From: CAWCAL01 sp963695075
Lineage (GTDB): Bacteria > Actinomycetota > Acidimicrobiia > Acidimicrobiales > CAWCAL01
Reading direction: 5' to 3'
Length of the DNA: 64,000 nt
Assembly (NCBI GenBank): GCA_963695075.1
Contig: CAVOFR010000003.1
Location: forward strand, 682,001-746,000
This document shows positions 56,768-64,000 of this stretch, piece after piece. A model generated the notes under the pieces. It did not search any database and had not been told where the DNA came from. It was given only the letters and a program-made list of their open reading frames with translations. Numbering within the stretch: position 1 is the stretch's first letter; every line of letters starts with the position of its first letter. Both the position numbers and the translations under genes were made by a program.

Positions 56768-56876
56768 AGACTCACCGCCGCTGGCGGTTGGCGCGCCAAC
56801 ACCCCACCGGAATCTCGAGCCGCTCCCAGCGACCGAATCGTCATGGGTTCCTGGGCCAACGGAGGGCCACTAGACC

Positions 56877-58004
56877 ATGTATCGCTTCGGGAACATCCTG
56901 TTCGTGTCGCTGGGTCAGAGTGACAACTCGGTCGCGATGCGACGGGTGGCCGATCTTGCCGCTGGCACCGATGCGCAGCTCACTCTGATGGGCGTCGTTT
57001 CCGTCCCGTCGCTACCTCAACCTCTCCCCCATCGGCCTGGCTTCGAACGAGCAGTCCGGGATGCCGAACGTCGCGAGCTGGCAGAGACACTCGAGCGATG
57101 GAGCTCGGACAGCGACGGGACACCGGCAACGAAGGTCGTCGAGACGACAAACCCGGGGCTGACGATCATTGAGCAGGCGATCGGTGCCCGACATGATCTG
57201 GTCGTGGTAGCCAGTGGCGACGACCTCGAGGACCACGCCAGCATCAATCGGCTTCTGCGGGAATGCCCGTGCCCAGTGTGGGTGACGCGCCAACTCCAGG
57301 CCCAACCCCAACGCGTCCTGGCCGCAGTGAACCCCGATCCCGCCGAGGTGGGACTGAACCACCTGATTCTCGAACTTGCGGCGTCGATGACCGAACTCTA
57401 CGGAGGCGAGTTGCACCTGGCGCACGCCTGGGAACTCTATGGCGAGACAACGATGAGCACGTCAGCGTTCATCAACATCTCACGAGCCGAGATCGAGTGC
57501 ATGGTCGAACAAGAACAGTCCCGGCGCCAACAGGCCGTTGCGGACTTGTTGTCCTCAGGCGTGTTCGCGAACGCGCCGTGGCAGATCCATCTCCGCAAAG
57601 GCCAACCGACAGAGATCGTCCCAGCCGTGGTGGCCGAGCAGCAGATCAACTTGGTGGTGACGGGAGTCGTGGCAAGAACCGGGATCACCGGGCTGTTCAT
57701 CGGGGACAATGCCGAACAGGTCCTCAGCGCCGTGGATTGCTCGGTCATCGCGCTCAAACCGCCCGGCTTCGTGTCGCCGATCCAGGTCGACGGTCATCCG
57801 CCTCTCCCCGACCGCCCTCCCATGCCACGGCGAATGCCGATGACCTCAGCGATCCGACGCGAAGCGAGCCCGGCGGACTCCGAGCGATTCGGTCGGCTTC
57901 TCCAAGCACAAGGTCCATCTTCGCTCTCCCAGTACCGCACATGCAACGACGAAGACGACCGATCCATCGACGATCTCTGGATCGATCTCGGTGGCTCCGG
58001 TTAG
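56877..58004 (+). CDS. Tandem universal stress protein
   Basis: Two-domain USP of 375 residues. MYRFGNILFVSLGQSDNSVA at the start, CPCPVWVTRQLQAQPQRVLA at the domain junction and NLVVTGVVARTGITGLFIGD near the end of domain 2. About 65 residues extend past the usual end (from SPIQVDGHPPLPDRP), rich in Pro and Arg, then charged; their function is unknown. The ATG is followed by strong coding signal. Confidence 0.87.
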   Translation: MYRFGNILFVSLGQSDNSVAMRRVADLAAGTDAQLTLMGVVSVPSLPQPLPHRPGFERAVRDAERRELAETLERWSSDSDGTPATKVVETTNPGLTIIEQAIGARHDLVVVASGDDLEDHASINRLLRECPCPVWVTRQLQAQPQRVLAAVNPDPAEVGLNHLILELAASMTELYGGELHLAHAWELYGETTMSTSAFINISRAEIECMVEQEQSRRQQAVADLLSSGVFANAPWQIHLRKGQPTEIVPAVVAEQQINLVVTGVVARTGITGLFIGDNAEQVLSAVDCSVIALKPPGFVSPIQVDGHPPLPDRPPMPRRMPMTSAIRREASPADSERFGRLLQAQGPSSLSQYRTCNDEDDRSIDDLWIDLGGSG

Positions 58005-58054
58005 TCGCCGCATGTCAGGACATCTCGTGACGACGGAGCGGGAAAGGGGCATCC

Positions 58055-58300
58055 ATGTCGCAAGAGCCGCTAGGCGAAGGGACCGATGGTGCTTTCTCCC
58101 CACGATGCATCCCTCCCACGAAGCGGAGAGATCCGCTGACCCGCCATAGCTCGGGCAGAGAGGTCGACGGGCAGGCAGGTCTCTCACCGACGCGTGATCG
58201 CCGTCTTGGCTGGGCCTGGCTCCTACTCATCGCCGCAGGCGTTGTCGTCCTGACCAGAAGAGCTCAGCTGAAACCAGACCGGCTGGCCCTCGCGTCGTGA
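58055..58300 (+). CDS. Small single-helix membrane protein
   Basis: Protein of 81 residues with a polar N-terminus and one helix near the end (LGWAWLLLIAAGVVVLTRRA). AAAGGGG precedes the ATG at a good distance. No family recognised. Confidence 0.45.
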   Translation: MSQEPLGEGTDGAFSPRCIPPTKRRDPLTRHSSGREVDGQAGLSPTRDRRLGWAWLLLIAAGVVVLTRRAQLKPDRLALAS

Positions 58301-58448
58301 CCGCTCACGTTGGGATCATCGGTCGCCATCGAGATCGACACCTTCGCTCGCTCGCACCTCGACGACCATGCGGGCGACCGGCGGAAGCAGCCGCGACAGG
58401 TGGTCGTCAGGCTTCAGCTGCGCTGAGCACACTTGGTCAGCCGTTGGC

Positions 58449-58495
58449 GCCGTAAATTAGGCTTCCTTTACAGACGCAGATAAGCCTGCCAAACT
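58449..58495. promoter_or_regulatory. AT-rich promoter region with AGGCTT/AAGCCT arms
   Basis: The stretch from 58452 is the most AT-rich in this neighbourhood and holds AGGCTT and AAGCCT as inverted arms about 17 bp apart. It is the likely promoter of the methyltransferase gene. Resemblance to DtxR/IdeR iron boxes is too weak to claim. Confidence 0.3.
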
Positions 58496-58562
58496 TCCGT
58501 GATGCGTCGGACCCACCCCCCGGGGTCGGATCCACTTGTCAGCAGAGAGGGAGACAACGACC

Positions 58563-59378
58563 ATGAGTTCAACCGAAGCCGACCTGATCCCCGGCGCAGT
58601 GCTCAACTCGGACCTGATGCCCGGGCACTGGCTCCTGGCTCGCCTCGGCAAGAAGGTCCTACGCCCCGGTGGAAGAGAGCTGACCGACAAGCTCCTCGCC
58701 TCCCTGGCGATCGATTGGTCCGATCACGTCGTCGAGCTCGCACCCGGCCTCGGGTCAACGACGGAGATGGTGTTGGCATGCAATCCAGCCAGCTACCTCG
58801 GGGTGGACCGCGATCCAGACGCAGCCCGACGGATCTCGGCAACCATGACACGGCCCCACTGGTCGGTGGTGCAGGCTTCGGCGACCAACACCGGCCAGGG
58901 CACGAACTCCACCGATGTGGCCTTCGGGGAGGCCTACTTGACGATGCAGCCCAACAGCCTCAAGGTGCGGGTCGCGACCGAGCTGGCCCGGATCGTCCGG
59001 CCCGGGGGACAGGTGGGTCTCCACGAGGTCGCGCTCTCTCCGGCGGATATCGACCAGGCGACATGCGAGCGGATCTCGCGTGACTTGGCGGGGACGATCA
59101 AGGTCCCGGTGAGACCGCTCACAATCGCCGGCTGGCGGGGCCTGCTCGAAGGCGCAGGATTCAGCATTGACGCTCAATACACGGCCCCGCTCCACCTCCT
59201 CGAGGCCCGCCGGCTCATTGCAGACGAGGGAGTGATCAGCGCGGCCCGGTTCGTGAGTCGCGTCGCGCGCGAGTCAGATGCTCGCACACGAGTGGCGGCC
59301 ATGAGGTCGGCAATGCGACGCAACGCTGACCATCTCCAAGCACTGGTGCTCGTTGCGACCCGGTGCGTCGACGACTGA
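58563..59378 (+). CDS. SAM-dependent methyltransferase
   Basis: Class I methyltransferase of 271 residues. SAM motif I is in HVVELAPGLGSTTEMVL, acidic residue at the end of strand 2 in YLGVDRDPDAARRI, and the post-motif region ELARIVRPGGQVGLHEVALS. ATG at 58563 has GAGAGGGAGA upstream; the 58536 TTG is rejected. The substrate is unknown. Confidence 0.8.
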   Translation: MSSTEADLIPGAVLNSDLMPGHWLLARLGKKVLRPGGRELTDKLLASLAIDWSDHVVELAPGLGSTTEMVLACNPASYLGVDRDPDAARRISATMTRPHWSVVQASATNTGQGTNSTDVAFGEAYLTMQPNSLKVRVATELARIVRPGGQVGLHEVALSPADIDQATCERISRDLAGTIKVPVRPLTIAGWRGLLEGAGFSIDAQYTAPLHLLEARRLIADEGVISAARFVSRVARESDARTRVAAMRSAMRRNADHLQALVLVATRCVDD

Positions 59379-59385
59379 GGAACCG

Positions 59386-60174
59386 GTGTCTCACCGCCGC
59401 CTGGCGATCACTACGGCGGGCTCCATCTGCCTCCTGATGGCGACGACCTCTTTCGTGTTGTGGCCCCGGGGTACCACGCCCTTGACCGAGGACGAGGCCC
59501 TCGACGCTTTCCGCGACAACAACACCGGATTGACCACGTCTCCGCCCGGAGCCTCAGCCCTGCCCCCACCCGGTGTGTACGTGTTCGCCGCCAGCGGCGA
59601 GGAGGAGATCAAGCTCGGGGCACTCCCGACCGAGACCCGTCCGTATCCGGACACCGTCCCAGTGTCAGTCTCGCACCTCGACCGATCGTGCTTCACCGTC
59701 ACGATCGGCCTGCTGGATCAGCACACCGAGGAGACCACCTATTGCGTGAGCGCTGACCGCGCGCTGGCCATCAACTCACATGTGAAGCACCAGCAGATCG
59801 GCGCACTCTCTCCGATCGCCAAGATGGAGTGCGACCCGGCCGAAGTGGTCCGCACTGAAGAGGGCCAGGCTCCACTGCGGTGCCGACTTACCTTGTCGGG
59901 CGGCCCCGCTCGCCTGACCGCTCGACTCCACGGAACGAGCAGGTTCACACATGGCGCAACAGTGATGGTCGCCGGGGAATGGGTCCGCGCCGCCAAAGTG
60001 GACATCACCTATGAGATCAGTGGCGATCTGACCGGCACGTGGGCGGAGACCCTGTGGCTCCGGGCTGACGACTGGCTGCCCCTTCGCATCGAACACAACC
60101 TCGAACTCCAAGGTCTGGCTGCCCTTCGCGAGTCCTTCCACCTCGAACTGACCTCCCTGAAGTCAACTCGTTGA
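59386..60174 (+). CDS. Secreted or membrane-anchored protein, unknown
   Basis: Protein of 262 residues from a GTG 5 bp after the methyltransferase stop. The N-terminus has a basic start and one hydrophobic segment (AITTAGSICLLMATTSFVLW), after which the protein would lie outside the cell. The rest is soluble and beta-rich (YVFAASGEEEIKLGALPTET). No family recognised. Close spacing suggests co-transcription with the methyltransferase. Confidence 0.6.
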   Translation: MSHRRLAITTAGSICLLMATTSFVLWPRGTTPLTEDEALDAFRDNNTGLTTSPPGASALPPPGVYVFAASGEEEIKLGALPTETRPYPDTVPVSVSHLDRSCFTVTIGLLDQHTEETTYCVSADRALAINSHVKHQQIGALSPIAKMECDPAEVVRTEEGQAPLRCRLTLSGGPARLTARLHGTSRFTHGATVMVAGEWVRAAKVDITYEISGDLTGTWAETLWLRADDWLPLRIEHNLELQGLAALRESFHLELTSLKSTR

Positions 60175-60190
60175 CCTCATCTGTCCCGAG

Positions 60191-60380
60191 TCAAGCTCTC
60201 TCACTCAGTTTGCCGGCCCCTGAGAGCTTGAGGGTTCGGGGATGGGCGGCCTCGTCGAGGTAGGCAGCGGCCGGTCGCCACTGGATGGATCGTTCCCGGG
60301 TGAAGTGAACACCGTCGACGTTCGGGACGTCGACTTGTCCGCTGATGCGAGAGACTGTGCCCGTCGAGGTCGTGCTGAAT
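60191..60380 (-). other. Coding-like remnant in a gene-poor stretch
   Basis: The minus strand has an open frame without a start codon that reads DVPNVDGVHFTRERSIQW then RPAAAYLDEAAHPRTLKL, with high third-position GC, ending at 60191. It looks like the C-terminal end of an unknown gene. The rest of 60175-61079 shows nothing that I can support. Confidence 0.25.
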
Positions 60381-61079
60381 CGAGATCGACTTGATCGGCC
60401 TCACTTGCCGAGGTTCTCACAGGAATCGGCGAAGCCTCATGCGGCTCCAGGACGACCCCTCCGCGGTCGCGTGGGACTACGAGAGCGCGTACAGGTCACG
60501 CGAAGTCATCAAGACCGCGCGCGGTCATCGCCACCGCGTCACACGGCACAGCGACACTTCGGGGATCGATCACGACTCCCCCAGTCGCGGACGGTCCAGG
60601 AAGTGACCTCATGCTCACACGAAGCCCGAACCGCAGCGGCTCAGCAACGACGAGTCGCTATTGGGCTCGTTCTCACCGCCATCGCGGCCACAGGCACGGT
60701 CAGACTGCGGTCCCGAACTCAGCCTCTCACGCCGCATTCCCCTCCGGCCCGAGCCGCAGTCGACACACCATGATCATGACCACCACGACCTTTGCCTCCG
60801 ACATGACCGCGCCCACGCGGCGAGAGGCGACCGGACGATCCCGCTCGAGTCGAGCGGAGTCGTGCTTCGAAGCGACCGTTGCGCCCGGTGGCCGGCGAAT
60901 CGACCGAGACGCATGATCTACGCCGCCGCGGTGACCGCTGCAAGGCGGGCGGCTCATCGCCGCAGACACCAACCCCGCCTGGCAACTCGTCCCCAACGTC
61001 GATCGGTCATGCGGTTCTTCCGAAAACCGAAACGACAGATGCGGCGTTCTCGTCCGACCACCGACACCGGGAGCAGCCG

Positions 61080-61484
61080 ATGAAGCGGTTCCAGAACATC
61101 TTGCTCGCCGATCAGTGCACGACGGCTGCACCCGTCCCGGCCACAGCACACGAAGCCGCGGCACTCGCCCAGGCCAACAACGCCAAGCTCACGCTCCACA
61201 GCGTCGTGCCCAACCCGCCGCGGGCCCAACACATGCTGCGTCTAGGTGCCCACATGGAGGCCGTCTCCGGGCTCCTCGCGGCAGAACGCACCGCGCGTCT
61301 GATCTCACTCGCGGAAACCCTCGACATTGCTGATATTGGCGTCGACGTCGCGGTCGGATCGCCGCCCCACGAGATCGTGCGCCGAGTCATTCACGCCGGG
61401 CATGACCTCGTCATCATCCTCACCGACGGCTCCGAGGCATCGGCGGCCACGGCACGCCTCGACTCGGTCGGTTCCACACAATGA
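61080..61484 (+). CDS. Short universal stress protein
   Basis: Single USP-like domain of 134 residues, MKRFQNILLADQCTTAAPVP at the start, like domain 1 of the MxRFKNILF tandem USPs. It ends after HAGHDLVIILTDGSEASAAT and lacks the CPCPVWV strand and the ATP-binding loop. GGGAG precedes the ATG. The stop overlaps the carbonic anhydrase start by 4 bp. Confidence 0.7.
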   Translation: MKRFQNILLADQCTTAAPVPATAHEAAALAQANNAKLTLHSVVPNPPRAQHMLRLGAHMEAVSGLLAAERTARLISLAETLDIADIGVDVAVGSPPHEIVRRVIHAGHDLVIILTDGSEASAATARLDSVGSTQ

Positions 61485-62050
61485 CCACACGCAACCAGAC
61501 GGCGGGCGTGCCCGATGCGTTCAACCCCCACACCGATAAGCTTCTCGCCCGCAACGCCAACTACGCCAAGAACTTCCACGACAACCGACTCCAGGTCCAA
61601 CCGGCCAGGAACCTCGCAATCATCACCTGCATGGACTCACGCATCGACACCTTCGCCATCCTCGGACTCGACGACGGCGACGCCCACATCATCCGCAACG
61701 CCGGCGGAGTCATCACCGACGACGTCATCCGCTCACTGTGCCTTTCGCAGCGCTTCCTCGGCACCCGCGAGGTCATCCTCATCCACCACACCGACTGTGG
61801 ACTCCAGCAGGTCGACGAAGCCACGTTCCGCACCGAACTCGAGACCGAACTCGGTATCAAACCATGGTGGTCGCTCGAGACCTTCACCGACCCCTACGAC
61901 GATGTCCGACAGTCCATCCAGCGGCTCTACATGACACCGTTCATACCGCACAAGATCCACATCCGCGGGTTCGTCTACGACGTCACCGACGGCCTCCTCC
62001 ACGAAATCCGCCTCAGCCACCAGGCAGCGACGCCGAGCCCCGGCCCATAG
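61481..62050 (+). CDS. Beta-class carbonic anhydrase
   Basis: Zinc enzyme of 189 residues that interconverts CO2 and bicarbonate. Zn ligands Cys50 (ITCMDSR, with the Asp52-Arg54 dyad), His103 and Cys106 (LIHHTDCG). Also RNAGGVITDDVIRSL, as in mycobacterial Rv1284-type enzymes. It is translationally coupled to the short USP. A role in internal pH balance fits the neighbouring antiporters. Confidence 0.9.
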   Translation: MTTRNQTAGVPDAFNPHTDKLLARNANYAKNFHDNRLQVQPARNLAIITCMDSRIDTFAILGLDDGDAHIIRNAGGVITDDVIRSLCLSQRFLGTREVILIHHTDCGLQQVDEATFRTELETELGIKPWWSLETFTDPYDDVRQSIQRLYMTPFIPHKIHIRGFVYDVTDGLLHEIRLSHQAATPSPGP

Positions 62051-62843
62051 GCACGGATGAACCCCACGGACCTTCGTCGCAGTCCGACCTCAGCCGCCGC
62101 GACTCACCACGCCATTGGCCACCCGCACCGACTCCGTCGCTGCGCTCCCACGTCTCCAGCCGGATGCCGCCCGACGCGATCGGCCGTCGTCGGGTGCGTC
62201 TGGCTCCCGGCCGCGAGGCGCTGCCCCTGCCACCCACAGTGACCCCGTTCAGCATCCCGGGGGACATCAGCCGGTGTCAATGCCAGGCTGCCAAGAGCGA
62301 GTCAGCCGATTGGTAGTCAGGTCGTGGTCAACGGTCAGTCCCGACCGGACCTCTCCGCCGCGGGACTCAACTCCTCGCTCTCGGCATCGCGCGGATATCG
62401 CGGGGACGCTCATGGTTACGGCGGTTCATCGTCGTCCGGATCGTTGGGACTATTTGGTCTTCGTCCGTCGGCGTCTGCTCTGATCCGGGGTCGGATCGTT
62501 CACACGGCGGAGGTCGTGAGATCAAGTCTCGCATCGCCGACGTTGCGCCCCTCCGAATAGCGGCCTTCTCGGCGGCCACTCTGTCGCATTCGGGAGGGAT
62601 CCATGGCGCCATATCGAGCGGAGCCTCGACGGTCGATGTGTCGTCACGCCGAAGCAGGGGTCGGCTGAACCCCGGCCGATACGAGACCGTCGGCCCTGGA
62701 TGTCAGCGCTACGGCCACACACGACAGCATCCCATCTCGACCCGGTAGCGGCAGCTCGAGCCGATTCACGAAACCACCGAAGCGCCCGTCGCCTCCGGCG
62801 GCGCCGGCGAGCCTTCAGCCCGCCCGCCGATCTGCCAGATTCA

Positions 62844-62916
62844 CCACCTACTCATTCCAGGGAAATCGCCGAGACACAACTGCAGGTCCTGCCGGACCTG
62901 CAGTTTCGGTAGGTGG
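62844..62916. repeat. Nested inverted repeat upstream of the excisionase-like gene
   Basis: Inner hairpin 62878-62905: 12-bp perfect arms (AACTGCAGGTCC / GGACCTGCAGTT) with a 4-nt loop. Outer arms CCACCTAC (62844-62851) and GTAGGTGG (62909-62916). It could be a terminator or a recombinase site. From 62051 to 62843 I see no gene that I can support. Confidence 0.6.
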
Positions 62917-63023
62917 CACCCATTGAAATGCGACGGTGCTCGGCCGCGTCAAGGTCGTTCGTCCTCGCTGCGCTCCGGGCGCTCCACCTTGACCCCGCCT
63001 CCGCTCCGACGAGTGCCGCGGCT

Positions 63024-63109
63024 ACGTCCTCCGGCTTCGCCGGTGCACTTCGTCCGACGCCATGTCCCTGGGTTGCACAGAAGCCAACCCACGAGGGAGA
63101 ACCGCATGA
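63024..63109 (+). repeat. 86-bp repeat, copy 2 (excisionase leader)
   Basis: Leader, ribosome site and start codon of the excisionase-like gene; near-identical to 27112-27197, where the gene is missing. Confidence 0.85.
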
Positions 63110-63351
63110 GACGGACACTCGACCAGTACCCGGAGCTGTTGACGATCGAAGAGGCAGCTGAATACCTGCGCATCAGCCGCGCCACCGGCTACCAGCTCGC
63201 TCGCCAGTACCGCATCACCGACGGCGCAGACGGCCTTCCGGTCGTCCAGCTCGGCCGCTGCCTTCGCGTCCCGAGACGCGACCTCGCCCGACTCCTGAGC
63301 CCGAGATCATCACCTACCGCCCGACCTGTCGCCACCTACCGTTCGACCTGA
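63106..63351 (+). CDS. Excisionase-family / AlpA-like DNA-binding protein
   Basis: Protein of 81 residues with the helix-turn-helix of excisionase-family proteins: LLTIEEAAEYLRISRATGYQ then LPVVQLGRCLRVPRRDLARL. GAGGGAGAACC precedes the ATG. It converges on the integrase gene, with the two ends overlapping by 16 bp. It probably controls excision or expression of the element. Confidence 0.85.
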   Translation: MRRTLDQYPELLTIEEAAEYLRISRATGYQLARQYRITDGADGLPVVQLGRCLRVPRRDLARLLSPRSSPTARPVATYRST

Positions 63352-64000
63352 TCGCCATCGAGCACAGCAGCCAGCGTCTCCGCGATGGCGGAGTCCAGGC
63401 CGTCGAGAGCATGGGCATAGGTCCGCATCGTGGTGGTCGCGTCGGCATGTCCGAGGCGCGTCGCGACCGACTGGACATTGTGGCCGCCGGCGATGGCGTG
63501 CGTCGCCGACCAGTGCCGCAGATCGTGCAGCCGCCACTTCGGATCGATACCGGCCAACTTCCTGGTGCGCCTCCACCACCAACCGATCCGATCGGGGCTC
63601 GGAGGATGCTCGTCCTCACCGAAGATCCATGGCGACCGCTCAGCGCTCTCGGATCGAACGGCCTCGAGAAGCGACAGCGTGTGCTCATCGAGCGACAGGA
63701 CCCGCCGCTCCCCCGTCTTGGTCGGCGTCACCTCCACTCGAGCGGGATCATCGCTCGCCATCGAGCGATCGATCGTGATGCTCTGGTCGATGACCAGGCG
63801 GCCGTCAGCGACATGGTCCCAGCGCAGCGCGGCCAACTCGCCGCGCCGGGCGCCGGCGACCGCCGCCAACCTCAGAGCGAGCGGGACAGACGGGTGCACA
63901 GCCTCGGCGGCTGCGAGCACCCGGGCCACCTCGTCGACCGTCATCACCCCTCTCGGTGTCCTCCGGCGTCGCTCGAGCTTGGCCACCGCTACGGGATTGC
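63336..64000 (-). CDS. Tyrosine recombinase / phage-type integrase (partial)
   Basis: Catalytic domain of a tyrosine integrase. The residues are Arg in AGARRGELAALRW, Lys in PTKTGERRV, His-x-x-Arg in LHDLRHWSATH, His in RLGHADATTT and Tyr in MRTYAHALDGL. The frame continues through the window's right edge with coding sequence, so the N-terminal arm-binding and SAM-like domains lie beyond 64000; the GTG at 63986 is unlikely to be the start. It marks an integrative element. Confidence 0.9.
   Translation of the reverse strand, partial: NPVAVAKLERRRRTPRGVMTVDEVARVLAAAEAVHPSVPLALRLAAVAGARRGELAALRWDHVADGRLVIDQSITIDRSMASDDPARVEVTPTKTGERRVLSLDEHTLSLLEAVRSESAERSPWIFGEDEHPPSPDRIGWWWRRTRKLAGIDPKWRLHDLRHWSATHAIAGGHNVQSVATRLGHADATTTMRTYAHALDGLDSAIAETLAAVLDGDQVER

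Noticed and set aside
58449..58495. IdeR/DtxR iron box upstream of the methyltransferase
   Set aside because: Only a half-match to the 19-bp consensus, and the inverted arms are too far apart.

Overview
The window is GC-rich, gene-dense, and contains no rRNA or tRNA gene that I can see. Codon use, frequent GTG starts and gene content (fused Liv-type transporter, SCP2 protein, TetR-controlled alcohol/aldehyde dehydrogenases, an MtrAB-LpqB-like set, many universal stress proteins) suggest an actinobacterium. Acidimicrobiia (Ilumatobacter/Iamia-like) is my best guess, from gene content only.

Layout. 1-4.6 kb: a branched-chain amino-acid-type ABC transporter (minus strand) and a divergent TetR regulator. 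4.6-8.4 kb: an SCP2 protein and Zn-alcohol dehydrogenase, divergent from an aldehyde dehydrogenase across a palindromic operator, then a secreted protein. 8.4-14.0 kb: CbpA-CbpM-thioredoxin 2, an acyl-CoA synthetase and a PI-PLC-like lipoprotein. 14.3-23.9 kb: a compact nine-gene A/V-type ATPase operon (H/G, C, I, K, F, E, A, B, D) bracketed by universal stress protein (USP) genes and ended by a DUF1003 gene and a truncated kup. 24.0-27.1 kb: an arsenic cassette (redox-disulfide protein, ArsP-like permease, ACR3, ArsR, arsD remnant). 27.4-31.3 kb: bacterioferritin-like protein, ZIP transporter, stress protein, an 8-TM protein and a GYD protein. 31.3-33.9 kb: a scrambled zone with vapBC, toxin-antitoxin remnants, tandem repeats and copies of the 3' end of an acyl-CoA dehydrogenase gene. 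34-41.6 kb: USPs, a P-type cation ATPase, a CNNM/CBS transporter and a STAS protein. 42.2-45 kb: a two-component system with a GerMN lipoprotein. 45.2-51.0 kb: a complete mrpABCDEFG antiporter operon. 51.0-62.0 kb: baeRF-type and DksA-type proteins, more USPs, a KhtTU K+/H+ antiporter, a methyltransferase and a beta-carbonic anhydrase. 62.9-64 kb: an excisionase-like gene and a tyrosine integrase running off the right edge.

From about 14 kb to the right edge the window reads as a mosaic genomic island for ion and pH homeostasis and stress survival: proton/sodium ATPase, Mrp and KhtTU antiporters, P-type ATPase, CNNM, ZIP, arsenic efflux, eight USP loci, carbonic anhydrase, DksA and a release-factor-like protein. 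Several operons carry GGGAC/GGGTC-type palindromes resembling DosR/DevR boxes. Three copies of an acyl-CoA dehydrogenase 3' tail, a repeated 39-bp palindrome, an 86-bp repeat shared by the excisionase leader and the arsenic cassette border, and the terminal integrase point to repeated site-specific integration.

A caution: at least ten genes need single-base corrections to read through, many next to G/C runs, while the ATPase operon has none. Most of these are probably assembly indels; the USP at 37.7-38.6 kb, with four, looks like a true pseudogene.
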